From: Streptomyces sp. XY006
GTDB lineage: Bacteria > Actinomycetota > Actinomycetes > Streptomycetales > Streptomycetaceae
NCBI RefSeq assembly: GCF_002237655.1
Contig: NZ_NOKT01000015.1
Coordinates: 1-64,000 of the forward strand
Direction: 5' to 3'
Length of the DNA stretch: 64,000 bases
Shown here: piece after piece, positions 38,749-47,153 of the stretch
Numbering within the stretch: the stretch's first letter is position 1
How the letters are laid out: every line of letters begins with the position of its first letter
Translations under genes and position numbers: made by a program
Notes under the pieces: model-generated
What the model saw: the letters and a program-made list of their open reading frames with translations, nothing else
Databases searched by the model: none
Told to the model about the DNA's origin: nothing

Positions 38749-39825
38749 ATGGGAGGCTCTGTTCATTGCGAGCCTGAAGTCGAGGAGAGTGAATCCTTGC
38801 GGTCCGACGCCAACATCGCGGGACCGATGACCGATCCGGTCCCCGGTCCCCGTACCGAGTCGATGGGGGCGGATGTTTCACGTGAAACACCGCCTCCGAT
38901 GGACGACACTCCCATCGGTCGTGCTGCCCAATTGGCGGTGGAGGCTCTGGGCCGCGCCGGCGAAGGCCTGCCGCGGCCTGAGCAGACCCGGATCATCGTG
39001 GTCGCCAATCAGAAGGGCGGTGTGGGCAAGACGACGACGACCGTCAACCTGGCCGCGTCGCTGGCTCTGCACGGCGGCCGGGTCCTCGTGGTCGACCTCG
39101 ACCCTCAGGGCAACGCGTCCACTGCGCTGGGAATCGACCACCACGCCGAAGTCCCGTCCATCTACGACGTGTTGGTGGAGAGCAAGCCGCTCTCCGAGGT
39201 CGTCCAGCCGGTTCCCGATGTCGAGGGTCTCTTCTGCGCCCCCGCCACGATCGATCTCGCCGGTGCGGAGATCGAGCTGGTGTCCCTGGTGGCGCGGGAG
39301 AGCAGGCTGCAGCGCGCCATCCAGGCGTACGAGCAGCCGCTGGACTACATCCTCATCGACTGCCCGCCCTCACTCGGCCTCCTGACGGTCAACGCCTTGG
39401 TGGCGGGCCAGGAAGTCCTGATCCCGATTCAGTGCGAGTACTACGCGCTGGAGGGCCTGGGCCAGTTGCTGCGCAACGTCGACCTGGTGCGGGGGCACCT
39501 CAACCCCTCCCTGCACGTGTCGACCATTCTGCTCACCATGTACGACGGCCGGACGCGCCTGGCGTCCCAGGTCGCCGAAGAGGTACGCACCCACTTCGGC
39601 GACGAGGTACTGCGGACGAGCATCCCCCGGTCCGTCCGTATCTCCGAGGCGCCGAGTTACGGGCAGACGGTCCTGACTTACGATCCAGGATCGAGTGGTG
39701 CCCTCTCTTATCTTGAGGCGGCACGAGAGATCGCGCTGAAGGGCGTGGGCATCAGCTATGACGCCACACACGCCCACATCGGCGCACAGCAGAACGACCC
39801 GAGCATGGTGGAGGGCATTCAGTGA
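38749..39825 (+). CDS. parA: chromosome partitioning ATPase ParA
   Basis: The protein is 358 residues from ATG 38749. Its N-terminal extension of about 80 residues precedes a ParA/Soj ATPase with the deviant Walker A KGGVGKTT (about residue 90), the DLDPQGNAS motif and DCPPSLGLLTVNAL. In Streptomyces, ParA runs along aerial hyphae and aids ParB complex positioning during sporulation septation. The frame is open further upstream to 38575, but the upstream part carries parS and DnaA boxes and is probably non-coding. A parS lies inside the gene and is translated VSRET. The stop overlaps the parB start. Confidence 0.95.
   Translation: MGGSVHCEPEVEESESLRSDANIAGPMTDPVPGPRTESMGADVSRETPPPMDDTPIGRAAQLAVEALGRAGEGLPRPEQTRIIVVANQKGGVGKTTTTVNLAASLALHGGRVLVVDLDPQGNASTALGIDHHAEVPSIYDVLVESKPLSEVVQPVPDVEGLFCAPATIDLAGAEIELVSLVARESRLQRAIQAYEQPLDYILIDCPPSLGLLTVNALVAGQEVLIPIQCEYYALEGLGQLLRNVDLVRGHLNPSLHVSTILLTMYDGRTRLASQVAEEVRTHFGDEVLRTSIPRSVRISEAPSYGQTVLTYDPGSSGALSYLEAAREIALKGVGISYDATHAHIGAQQNDPSMVEGIQ
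38875..38888. other. parS site inside parA
   Basis: This perfect GTTTCACGTGAAAC lies within the N-terminal extension of ParA and is read as VSRET (context ADVSRETPPP). Confidence 0.95.
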
Positions 39826-40922
39826 GCGAGCGACGGAGGGGACTGGGCCGTGGCCTCGGCGCACTGATCCCTGCCGCCCCGACGGAGAAGTCGGTGGCCC
39901 AGGCTGCGGCAGGAAATGCCGTGTCCACATCTCCTGCGGCAGTGCCCGCGCTGCCGACCGACCGTGGGGTGGCCGCGGCGAAGGTGGCGACGCTGCCGGC
40001 TGTTTCACGTGAAACCGAGGAAGCGGCGCAGCCCCCTGCTCCGGCCACCCCCGCTGCGCCGATCGGTGCGCACTTCGCCGAGATCCCGCTCGACGAGATC
40101 ACGCCGAACCCGCGGCAGCCGCGTGACGTCTTCGACGAGGACGCGCTGTCCGAGCTCATCACGTCCATCAAGGAAGTGGGGCTCCTTCAGCCGGTCGTCG
40201 TCCGGCAGGTGGGCCCCGCCCGCTATGAGCTCATCATGGGTGAGCGTCGCTGGCGGGCTTGCCGTGAGGCGGGCCTGGAGGCGATCCCGGCGATCGTGCG
40301 CGCCACGGAGGACGAGAAGCTCCTTCTGGACGCCCTCCTGGAGAACCTGCACCGCGCTCAGCTGAACCCGCTGGAAGAGGCCGCCGCCTACGACCAGTTG
40401 CTCAGGGACTTCAACTGCACGCACGACCAGCTGGCGGACCGTATCGGCCGGTCCCGCCCGCAGGTCTCCAACACCCTGCGCCTGCTGAAGCTCTCGCCGG
40501 CTGTGCAGCGCCGGGTCGCCGCGGGGGTGCTCTCCGCCGGTCATGCGCGGGCCCTGCTGTCCGTCGAGGACTCGGAGGAGCAGGACAGGCTGGCCCACCG
40601 CATCGTCGCCGAAGGGCTGTCGGTGCGCGCCGTCGAGGAGATCGTCACCCTCATGGGGTCGCGGCCCCAGAAGGCTCAGAAGCCCAAGGGACCGCGTGCC
40701 GGGGCCCGGGTCTCTCCCGCCCTGTCCGAGCTCGCCACGCGCCTCTCGGACCGCTTCGAGACGCGGGTGAAGGTCGACCTGGGGCAGAAGAAGGGCAAGA
40801 TCACCGTCGAGTTCGCCTCGATGGAGGACCTGGAGCGGATCCTCGGTTCTCTCGCTCCCGGCGAGGGGCCGGTCCTGCAGAGGAGTCTTCTGGAGGGCGA
40901 CGCCGAGGACAGCGAGTCCTGA
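39822..40922 (+). CDS. parB: chromosome partitioning protein ParB
   Basis: This 366-residue protein has an N-terminal CTPase/ParB domain. Motifs include ITPNPRQPRDVFDEDAL, GERRWRACREAG and ENLHRAQLNPLEEA. A helix-turn-helix follows (about 210-260, with QLADRIGRSRPQVSNTLRLL), then a C-terminal dimerisation domain. It loads at parS and spreads. GTG at 39822 overlaps the parA stop. An internal parS encodes VSRET near residue 62. Confidence 0.97.
   Translation: MSERRRGLGRGLGALIPAAPTEKSVAQAAAGNAVSTSPAAVPALPTDRGVAAAKVATLPAVSRETEEAAQPPAPATPAAPIGAHFAEIPLDEITPNPRQPRDVFDEDALSELITSIKEVGLLQPVVVRQVGPARYELIMGERRWRACREAGLEAIPAIVRATEDEKLLLDALLENLHRAQLNPLEEAAAYDQLLRDFNCTHDQLADRIGRSRPQVSNTLRLLKLSPAVQRRVAAGVLSAGHARALLSVEDSEEQDRLAHRIVAEGLSVRAVEEIVTLMGSRPQKAQKPKGPRAGARVSPALSELATRLSDRFETRVKVDLGQKKGKITVEFASMEDLERILGSLAPGEGPVLQRSLLEGDAEDSES
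40002..40015. other. parS site inside parB
   Basis: Perfect GTTTCACGTGAAAC in the 5' third of parB, read as VSRET (context PAVSRETEEA). Confidence 0.95.
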
Positions 40923-40955
40923 GCCTCCCCAGGGAGTCTCGGCTGCGCATCCGAC

Positions 40956-40998
40956 AGAGCGGGCCGTGTCCGGTGTGTACCGGAACATGGCCCGCTCT
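40956..40998 (+). terminator. terminator after parAB
   Basis: An imperfect stem of about 19 bp (10 perfect outer pairs, AGAGCGGGCC with GGCCCGCTCT) is followed by a T-rich run TTTCCTTTTC. Confidence 0.75.
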
Positions 40999-41096
40999 TT
41001 CCTTTTCGGCGGTTTCGAGGGAATCGCATCGTCGATACCATGCGTTCGGGTACGGCGCGACCACCCGGCAGCACCTGTGAGAGGGAGGCAGGGGCC

Positions 41097-41354
41097 ATGC
41101 GAACGATGAGCCGCACCGGACTGGTGAGCGCCGGTTTGGGGCTGGGGGCGGTCGGTGGATTCATCGGCAGCCTCCTCAGGGAACGGAGTGCTCTGACAGC
41201 CGCTCGCGATGCGGCGGGCGAAGGAAGCGAGGAACAGCCTCCATGGGGCGTCGGCTTGTACCGCTCACGCTGGACAACCTCCAGGACCTTCCCCAGCGCT
41301 GTCGCTCGTGCGTCTTCTGGGAGCTCGACCCGGTCAGCGGTGAGGCAGCGGTAA
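41097..41354 (+). CDS. possible small membrane protein overlapping the GNAT gene
   Basis: This ORF of 85 codons starts at ATG 41097 after GAGGCAGGGGCC. It encodes a Gly/Leu-rich membrane-helix-like segment (residues 8-27, GLVSAGLGLGAVGGFIGSLL). The first 45 or so codons have fair third-position GC. The last 37 codons overlap the GNAT gene in another frame and look non-coding. It may be a genuine short gene, a decayed one, or chance. Confidence 0.35.
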   Translation: MRTMSRTGLVSAGLGLGAVGGFIGSLLRERSALTAARDAAGEGSEEQPPWGVGLYRSRWTTSRTFPSAVARASSGSSTRSAVRQR

Positions 41355-41860
41355 AGGCGGGCACGTCCGATCTGGAGAAGGAGGCCTGGATCTCAGCGGT
41401 GTTGCTGGACTGGGGCTCCTGCGGCCGTGTCGTCTACGTCGACGACGTGCCGGTGGGCTTCGTTCTCTACGCCCCTCCCGCCTACGTCCCGCGCTCCACG
41501 GCGTTCCCCACGAGCCCCGTCTCCCCTGACGCCGTCCAGCTGATCACCGCGTTCATCGTGCCGGGTTACCAGGGGCAAGGGCTGGGCCGGGTCATGGTCC
41601 AGACGGTGGCGAAGGATCTGCTGCGGCGCGGCTTCAAGGCGATCGAGGCATTCGGAGACGCGCGCTGGAAGGAGCCGGCCTGTGTGCTGCCCGCCGATCA
41701 TCTCCTGGCGGTGGGCTTCAAGACGGTCCGGCAGCACCCCATCCATCCTCGGCTGAGACTGGAGCTGCGGTCCACGCTCTCCTGGAAGGAAGACGTCGAG
41801 ATGGCGCTCGACCGGCTTCTGGGAGCTGTTCAGAAGGAACCGGCGCTGCGGCCGCTGTAG
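41243..41860 (+). CDS. GNAT family N-acetyltransferase
   Basis: This 205-residue protein has a GNAT fold. The acetyl-CoA-binding motif is VPGYQGQGLGRVMVQTVAKD (about residues 112-131), preceded by a beta strand with VPVGFVLYAPP. The N-terminal RCRSCVFWELDP segment is typical of a Streptomyces group found next to parB. The substrate is unknown. It is convergent with trxA, sharing a hairpin terminator followed by parS. Confidence 0.88.
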   Translation: MGRRLVPLTLDNLQDLPQRCRSCVFWELDPVSGEAAVKAGTSDLEKEAWISAVLLDWGSCGRVVYVDDVPVGFVLYAPPAYVPRSTAFPTSPVSPDAVQLITAFIVPGYQGQGLGRVMVQTVAKDLLRRGFKAIEAFGDARWKEPACVLPADHLLAVGFKTVRQHPIHPRLRLELRSTLSWKEDVEMALDRLLGAVQKEPALRPL

Positions 41861-41907
41861 AAGCGAGCGAGCACACGCTGCGGCCGCTGGAAAGGCGGGT
41901 ACACAAA

Positions 41908-41941
41908 CGAATGGGCCAGCCCTTCCGGGCTGGCCCATTCG
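41908..41941. terminator. bidirectional terminator between the GNAT gene and trxA
   Basis: Perfect 15-bp arms (41908-41922 and 41927-41941) enclose a four-base loop. A parS begins two bases later. Confidence 0.85.
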
Positions 41942-41942
41942 T

Positions 41943-41956
41943 GTTTCACGTGAAAC
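41943..41956. other. parS site after the GNAT/trxA terminator
   Basis: Perfect GTTTCACGTGAAAC, intergenic between convergent genes, abutting a terminator stem. Confidence 0.95.
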
Positions 41957-41985
41957 ATGCACCGTCGACTGACGGCTCAGCCGTC

Positions 41986-42318
41986 TTACTCGGCGATGAA
42001 CTCCTCCAGGTCGCGAACGATCGCGGCCTTCGGCTTGGCGCCCACGATGGTCTTGGCGACCTCGCCACCCTGGTAGACGTTCAGGGTCGGGATGGACATG
42101 ACGCCGTACTTGGCGGCCGTACCCGGGTTCTCGTCGATGTTCAGCTTGACGATCTCGATCTTGTCGCCGTACTCCGAGGCGATCGCCTCAAGGGACGGCG
42201 CGATCTGGCGGCACGGGCCGCACCAGGCAGCCCAGAAGTCCACCAGGACGGGCTTGTCGCTCTTGAGGACGTCCTGCTCGAAGGAGTCGTCGGTCACATT
42301 CTTCAGGGTGCCGGCCAC
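41986..42318 (-). CDS. trxA: thioredoxin
   Basis: This 110-residue protein has the active site WAAWCGPCRQIAP and the cis-Pro loop VMSIPTLNVYQGG. It is a cytoplasmic disulfide reductant, re-reduced by the thioredoxin reductase encoded just upstream. The gap to trxB is 44 bases, so the two are co-transcribed from the SigR-type promoter before trxB. Confidence 0.97.
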   Translation of the reverse strand: MAGTLKNVTDDSFEQDVLKSDKPVLVDFWAAWCGPCRQIAPSLEAIASEYGDKIEIVKLNIDENPGTAAKYGVMSIPTLNVYQGGEVAKTIVGAKPKAAIVRDLEEFIAE

Positions 42319-42362
42319 TGCGGGCTCCTTAACTGTTGGTGCGTGGGGCGGGTAGGGAGGGG

Positions 42363-43331
42363 TCAGACAGCGGTCTTCTCGGGCTCCGCCTGCTCCTCGT
42401 CCGCGAGGGCGGCGAGGAAGCGCTCGGCGTCGAGAGCGGCGGAGCAGCCGGTCCCGGCCGCGGTGATCGCCTGCCGGTAGGTGTGGTCCACGACGTCGCC
42501 GGCACCGAAGACACCCGGCAGGTTCGTGCGCGTGGACGGCGCATTCACCTTCAGGTAGCCCTCTTCGTCCAGGTCGAGCTGACCCTTGAAGAGCTCGGTG
42601 CGGGGGTCGTGGCCGATGGCGATGAAGAGACCCGTCACCGGCAGGTCCGAGAGCTCACCGGTCTTGAGGTTGCGCAGCTTCAGGCCGGAGAGCTTCGGGT
42701 CGCCCTGGATCTCGGCGACCTCGCTGTCCCACACGAACGAGATCTTCGGGTCGGCGAAGGCGCGCTCCTGCATGGCCTTCGAGGCACGCAGGGTGTCCCG
42801 CCGGTGGACGACGGTGACCGACTTGGCGAAGCGCGAGAGGAAGGTCGCCTCCTCCATGGCGGTGTCACCGCCACCGATCACGGCGATGTCCTGGTCCTTG
42901 AAGAAGAACCCGTCGCAGGTGGCGCACCACGACACGCCACGGCCGGAGAGAGCGTCCTCGTTCGGCAGGCCGAGCTTGCGGTGCTGCGAGCCGGTCGCCA
43001 CGATGACGGCCTTGGCCCGGTGGACGGTACCGGCAGTGTCCGTGACGGTCTTGATCTCACCGGTCAGGTCGACGGCCACCACGTCGTCCGGGACGAGCTC
43101 GGCGCCGAAGCGCTCCGCCTGGGCGCGCATGTTGTCCATGAGCTCGGGGCCCATGATGCCGTCCTGGAAGCCCGGGAAGTTCTCGACGTCGGTGGTGTTC
43201 ATGAGCGCACCACCCGCGGTGACAGCGCCCTCGAACACCAGGGGCTTCAGCGACGCGCGTGCGGTGTACAGCGCCGCCGTGTAACCGGCGGGCCCGGAGC
43301 CGATGATGATCACGTTACGGACGTCGCTCAC
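42363..43331 (-). CDS. trxB: thioredoxin reductase
   Basis: This 322-residue flavoprotein has the FAD motif IIGSGPAGYTAALY and the redox pair in WCATCDGFFF. The NADPH motif is VIGGGDTAMEEATFL, and the FAD-binding GVFGAGDVVDHTYRQA is near the C-terminus. It transfers electrons from NADPH to thioredoxin. A GGAAT-N18-GTT promoter about 70-100 bases upstream marks it as a SigR target, consistent with the known regulation of trxBA in S. coelicolor. Confidence 0.97.
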   Translation of the reverse strand: MSDVRNVIIIGSGPAGYTAALYTARASLKPLVFEGAVTAGGALMNTTDVENFPGFQDGIMGPELMDNMRAQAERFGAELVPDDVVAVDLTGEIKTVTDTAGTVHRAKAVIVATGSQHRKLGLPNEDALSGRGVSWCATCDGFFFKDQDIAVIGGGDTAMEEATFLSRFAKSVTVVHRRDTLRASKAMQERAFADPKISFVWDSEVAEIQGDPKLSGLKLRNLKTGELSDLPVTGLFIAIGHDPRTELFKGQLDLDEEGYLKVNAPSTRTNLPGVFGAGDVVDHTYRQAITAAGTGCSAALDAERFLAALADEEQAEPEKTAV

Positions 43332-43402
43332 GGCTTGATTCCTCGTCTCTGGACTGCGTCGTTCGACCGGTGGGAGCTTCTTCCGAAGCTCTCACCCCAC
43401 CC

Positions 43403-43428
43403 AACGGATCCTAAGGGGCGCGCATTCC
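43403..43428 (-). promoter_or_regulatory. trxB: SigR-type promoter of trxBA
   Basis: On the minus strand GGAAT (43428-43424) and GTT (43405-43403) are separated by exactly 18 bases. That is the consensus spacing for the SigR thiol-stress sigma factor of Streptomyces. Confidence 0.85.
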
Positions 43429-43462
43429 CACTGTGTCCGGGCACACGGAGATGCGGGCCCCG

Positions 43463-43504
43463 TGCCGGATACCACGCAGGGACTGCCGGATACCACGCAG
43501 GGGG
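43463..43504. repeat. 21-bp tandem duplication between trxB and the anti-sigma gene
   Basis: Two copies starting TGCCGGATACCACGCAGGG at 43463 and 43484 differ only in the last two bases. They lie just upstream of the trxB promoter and just past the end of the anti-sigma gene. Confidence 0.85.
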
Positions 43505-43520
43505 AAGACGAAGCGCCGGC

Positions 43521-44552
43521 TCAGGACGACGGGTAGGAACGCTCCAGGAGAACCGTGCCCTTGGACGCGGAGCCCTTCTGATCCACACAGGTCGCATCGA
43601 CGACGTAGGCGGTGACCCGGGTCGCGTCGGCCGCGTCGGGAAGCAGCACGAGCATGGCCTTCTTCCCTTGGTAGCGGCCGTTCTCGACAGCGAGGGCGGC
43701 ATCCTCACGCCCGATGCCGTCGCGCACGCAGCCGGGCACGACGACCTCCCTGAAGACCTTGGGCTGGTCGCTGCCGGGGGCGGTCGCCGCGCCGAAGGGA
43801 GTGCGTGAGCCGCCGTCCCCTTCGCTCTCGCTCTTGTTCTCGGACTTGTTCTCGGAGAGGAGATCGGAGACCTGGTTCCTCAGCTGCCCCTCGGAGAAGG
43901 TGTCCGCAGGGCTGGTCTGCCCCCCGCCCGCCGTGTCACGGGTGGGCTCACCGTCGCCGAGGGATGACAGCAGGACGGACCCCAGCCCGAAGGCGGCGAC
44001 CGTGAAGACGGTGCCCAGAACGGCGATCCTGCGCCGCCCGTTCCGGGTGCGTCCCTTGCGTCCCGGGCCGGTGGTCGAGGCGCGGGGGCGTCCGGCGGGC
44101 CGGTCGGCGGAGGGCGATGTTTCACGTGAAACATGCGCACCGCTGTCGTCCCGCGCGTCGGATCCCACGTCGGAATCGGCGCCGTGATCGGAACCGACAC
44201 CGTGACCGGAACCGGCACCGTGATCGGACTCGGCTGCAGCGTCCCCGGCGGGGGCACTCGTGGACGCGGCCGGGCTGTCCGAGGTCTCCGGGCGCGTGGC
44301 CGTCAGGAGGGCCTCGGCGGCGAGAGCGGCATCGATGCGGCCGGCCACCTCGGCGGGCATGCGCGGCGGCCCCGGCAGGGTGCCGAGCAGGCCGCGGATC
44401 TCCTCCAGGGAGGCGTAGACGTCCGCGCAGAGCTCACACGAGTCGAGGTGCCGCCGCAGATCGCTGCTCCGGGCCGGCGGGAGGAGACCCTCGGCGAGGT
44501 CGGAGATCTCCGCGACGTCCGGGTGCCAGTCCATGTCGGTCGTCGACGTCAC
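43521..44552 (-). CDS. zinc-finger anti-sigma factor paired with SigM
   Basis: The protein is 343 residues from GTG 44552. Its N-terminal anti-sigma domain has the LRRHLDSCELC (HxxxCxxC) zinc motif. A linker of variable, Ser/Gly/Asp/His-rich sequence follows, including a VSRET stretch encoded by parS. A membrane helix lies near 170-190, with an extracytoplasmic domain beyond it. It should hold the ECF sigma factor inactive until an envelope signal arrives. The start overlaps the end of sigM by four bases and has a GGAGGTGG ribosome site. It is equivalent in position to rsmA of M. tuberculosis. Confidence 0.9.
   Translation of the reverse strand: MTSTTDMDWHPDVAEISDLAEGLLPPARSSDLRRHLDSCELCADVYASLEEIRGLLGTLPGPPRMPAEVAGRIDAALAAEALLTATRPETSDSPAASTSAPAGDAAAESDHGAGSGHGVGSDHGADSDVGSDARDDSGAHVSRETSPSADRPAGRPRASTTGPGRKGRTRNGRRRIAVLGTVFTVAAFGLGSVLLSSLGDGEPTRDTAGGGQTSPADTFSEGQLRNQVSDLLSENKSENKSESEGDGGSRTPFGAATAPGSDQPKVFREVVVPGCVRDGIGREDAALAVENGRYQGKKAMLVLLPDAADATRVTAYVVDATCVDQKGSASKGTVLLERSYPSS
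44119..44132. other. parS site inside the anti-sigma gene
   Basis: Perfect GTTTCACGTGAAAC in the linker region, read on the minus strand as VSRET (context AHVSRETSPS). Confidence 0.95.
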
Positions 44553-45268
44553 GCTCGTCCACCTCCGCCCTTCACTACAGCTGAGTCGCTCGGTCCTGTG
44601 TCCGGCGGTTCCGCTGGACGCGGTCCCGCTGCGGGTGGGACGGCCGAGTCCGGCGTCCGGTTCCGCTCCGGGCCCGTCTTCTTGCCGCCGCCGTCGGGCC
44701 GCAGGTGGGTGAGCAGCGGCAGGAGCCTGGCTCTGCCGCGGGCGCACCGGCTTTTCACCGTGCCGGTCGGCACATCGAGGATGCGGGCGGCCTCCGCGAC
44801 GGGGTAGCCCTGCATGTCCACCAGGACGAGCGCCGCGCGCTGGTCGGCGGGCAGCGTGCCCAGCGCCTCGATGAGCTGGCGGTGGAGATCGTTGCGCTCG
44901 GCGGGTGCCGAGGCCGACTCGTGCGGCTCCAGCAGTTGCTCGAGGCGCTCGGTGTCGTCGACGGGGGAGGTCTTCCGGGAGGCCGCCTTGCGGGCCCGGT
45001 CCAGGCAGGCGTTCACCGTGATCCTGTGCAGCCACGTCGTGACGGCCGACTGGCCCCGGAAGGTGTGGGCGGCCCGGTAGGCGGAGACGAGGGCGTCCTG
45101 GACCGCGTCAGCGGCCTCCTCGCGGTCTCCCAGTGTTCTCAGGGCGACGGCCCAGAGCCGGTCGCGGTGCCGTCGGACGATCTCACCGAAGGCGTCGGGG
45201 TCACCCTCGACATGGCGGGCGAGGAGTTCTTGATCCGTGGCACCGCTGTGCTCGGCGCGGTCCCCCAT
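44549..45268 (-). CDS. sigM: ECF RNA polymerase sigma factor SigM
   Basis: This 239-residue protein has sigma region 2 (about 20-85, with LWAVALRTLGDREEAADAVQ) and region 4 (about 130-185, with LPADQRAALVLVDMQGYPVA and VPTGTVKSRCARGRARL). A Pro-rich C-terminal tail is also present. It pairs with the overlapping anti-sigma gene. Context (trxB on one side, pseudokinase and murJ on the other) matches the mycobacterial sigM locus. The name sigM is also used for a different Streptomyces sigma factor, so the symbol is positional. Confidence 0.92.
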   Translation of the reverse strand: MGDRAEHSGATDQELLARHVEGDPDAFGEIVRRHRDRLWAVALRTLGDREEAADAVQDALVSAYRAAHTFRGQSAVTTWLHRITVNACLDRARKAASRKTSPVDDTERLEQLLEPHESASAPAERNDLHRQLIEALGTLPADQRAALVLVDMQGYPVAEAARILDVPTGTVKSRCARGRARLLPLLTHLRPDGGGKKTGPERNRTPDSAVPPAAGPRPAEPPDTGPSDSAVVKGGGGRA

Positions 45269-45294
45269 CGAACCCCCTTCCCCTCGGTCGGCGC

Positions 45295-47013
45295 TCAGCC
45301 CGTGAACTTCACTTCGGTGATGGCCTGCTTGTAGCCCGGGTCGCTGAAGTTGGACGGGTCGGCGCCCGAGTACGGCAGCGCCGTCAGCCAGACCAGGACG
45401 TACCGGCTCTTCACGGGCTTGTCGACGGTGACCTTCGCGGAGGTGCCGCTGGTCGTCACATCGCCGAGCTTCTTCATGGAGCTCAGCGGGGTGGAGGAAC
45501 CGGAGGAGTCGGTCGCGTACAGCTCGACCGTGGTGTGGTCGCCGCCGTACCGCAGTGACAGGGCCGCTGCCGAGACCTGCTGCTCGGATCCGAGGTCGTA
45601 GACGATGCCGACACCCGGCTTTATCACCATCTTCGGACCGTCGAGGTAGCTGTTGGTCCGCCAGCCCGTGGACGGGTCGCCGTCGTAGGTCTTGCCGACG
45701 TCGGCGGCGTGCTGGGCCTCGCCCTTGGCCACGTACTCCTCGGACCCCTTGATCGCGACGGGCTTCGGGGCCGGACGGTTCCTGTTCTTGTCACCGCCCT
45801 CGTTGTTCTGCGTCTTGGTCGGATCGTCCGGCGCGCCGCCCTGGTCCATGAGGGCGTCGGCCAGCTGCCAGCTGCCGAGGCCCAGCGCGGCGATCAGAAG
45901 GGCGGACACGGCCCACTTCAGGGCCTTGCCGGTGCGGCTCTGCAGCGGGGGCGGCGGGGCCGCGATCGGCTGGGCGGAGCCCGGGTGCGGGGCCTGACGG
46001 CCGTAGGTGCCCTGCTGGTACGTCGTGCGCTGGTACTCGGGCGGGGCGGTGAAGGCCGGCTCCGGCGGGCGGATGCGGGGCATCTCGCCGATCGCCTTCA
46101 CCAGCTCCTCCGGCGTGGTGCACGGCGACTCGTGCCGGGAGGCGGTGGCACCGTCGTTGGCGAGGGCGCGCATGGAGAGCTCGGACAGGCCCCGGTGCAC
46201 CCCGGCCCGCACCTGGTCCGGCGCGATGAGGCCGATGTCCTTCGGCAGCCCCGACAGCCCGTAGGCGTCGCTCTCGTACGGCCAGCGCTGGGTCAGCGCC
46301 GCGTACAGCAGGGCGCCGATGGCCTCGGTGTCGGTGCGCTGCGGGGTGTCGGACGAGATGCCGCGCAGCGCGGCGTTCACGGCCAGGCCGCGGATGCGCC
46401 ACTGGCCGGTCGAGGCGCGCAGCACGGCGTTGGGGTTCAGCCGCAGATGGGCGAGGCCCTCACGGTGGGCGGCGGCCATGGCGGCGGAGACCTGGCTGAC
46501 CATCTGGTAGGCGTCGTACGGCTCCAGGGGCCCGGCGGCGAGGAGCGTGGTCAGCTCCGTCGCGTCCGGGAGCCACTCGTGGACCACGTAGACGAGGTCG
46601 TTCTCCTCCACCGCGTCCAGCACCTGGACGAAGCGCGGGTCGCCGAGGAGCGCGGAGGAGCGCGCGGCGGCCAGGACGGACCGGGCCCGCGCATGGTCCG
46701 CGGGCAGGATGTGCACGCCCACGGCACGGCGCAGTTTCTCGTCCACGGCGCGCCAACTGCTGAAACCGTCCAGACGGGTGACGCACTCCTCGAGGCGGTA
46801 GCGCCTGGCGAGCTTGTGACCGCTGTGCAGTTCAGGCGTCGAGGTCTTCTCGGAGCCGTCGCTCCGGTTGCTCTCCTGTACCTCGTCGCTGTCCGTGTCC
46901 CGCTCCCGGTTCTTGGCCACCCCGTCGGCCGTGGACTGGTCCGCCTGTGCGGTCAGCGACGACTCGCCGCTGTTGTCTGCCACGTCGACGGCAGCCGTAC
47001 TCCGTTCCGCCAC
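45295..47013 (-). CDS. membrane-anchored pseudokinase associated with MurJ
   Basis: The protein is 572 residues from GTG 47013. Starts at 47037 or 47094 are possible, but AGGAACGACG precedes 47013. A hydrophilic N-terminus leads to a kinase-like domain (about 65-300) that lacks a proper Gly loop. At the catalytic loop it has LAHLRLNPNAVL instead of HRDxKxxN, and no DFG is visible, so it is a pseudokinase. A membrane helix lies near 365-385, then a disordered segment and an extracytoplasmic discoidin-like domain (about 430-572). In mycobacteria the equivalent pseudokinase is fused to MurJ and binds FhaA when phosphorylated by PknB; here it is a separate gene beside murJ. Confidence 0.88.
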   Translation of the reverse strand: MAERSTAAVDVADNSGESSLTAQADQSTADGVAKNRERDTDSDEVQESNRSDGSEKTSTPELHSGHKLARRYRLEECVTRLDGFSSWRAVDEKLRRAVGVHILPADHARARSVLAAARSSALLGDPRFVQVLDAVEENDLVYVVHEWLPDATELTTLLAAGPLEPYDAYQMVSQVSAAMAAAHREGLAHLRLNPNAVLRASTGQWRIRGLAVNAALRGISSDTPQRTDTEAIGALLYAALTQRWPYESDAYGLSGLPKDIGLIAPDQVRAGVHRGLSELSMRALANDGATASRHESPCTTPEELVKAIGEMPRIRPPEPAFTAPPEYQRTTYQQGTYGRQAPHPGSAQPIAAPPPPLQSRTGKALKWAVSALLIAALGLGSWQLADALMDQGGAPDDPTKTQNNEGGDKNRNRPAPKPVAIKGSEEYVAKGEAQHAADVGKTYDGDPSTGWRTNSYLDGPKMVIKPGVGIVYDLGSEQQVSAAALSLRYGGDHTTVELYATDSSGSSTPLSSMKKLGDVTTSGTSAKVTVDKPVKSRYVLVWLTALPYSGADPSNFSDPGYKQAITEVKFTG

Positions 47014-47153
47014 CGTCGTTCCTGCCTCCCCATCCATTGCGCGCCGGCCGGCATCCGTTGCGCGCCGTCCGACGCCGAAACCAATTGTGCCCACAGTCCG
47101 CCGCTATGCACGACACGCGGTGGCTGACGATGGTTGTGCGCCTACCCCCCGAC

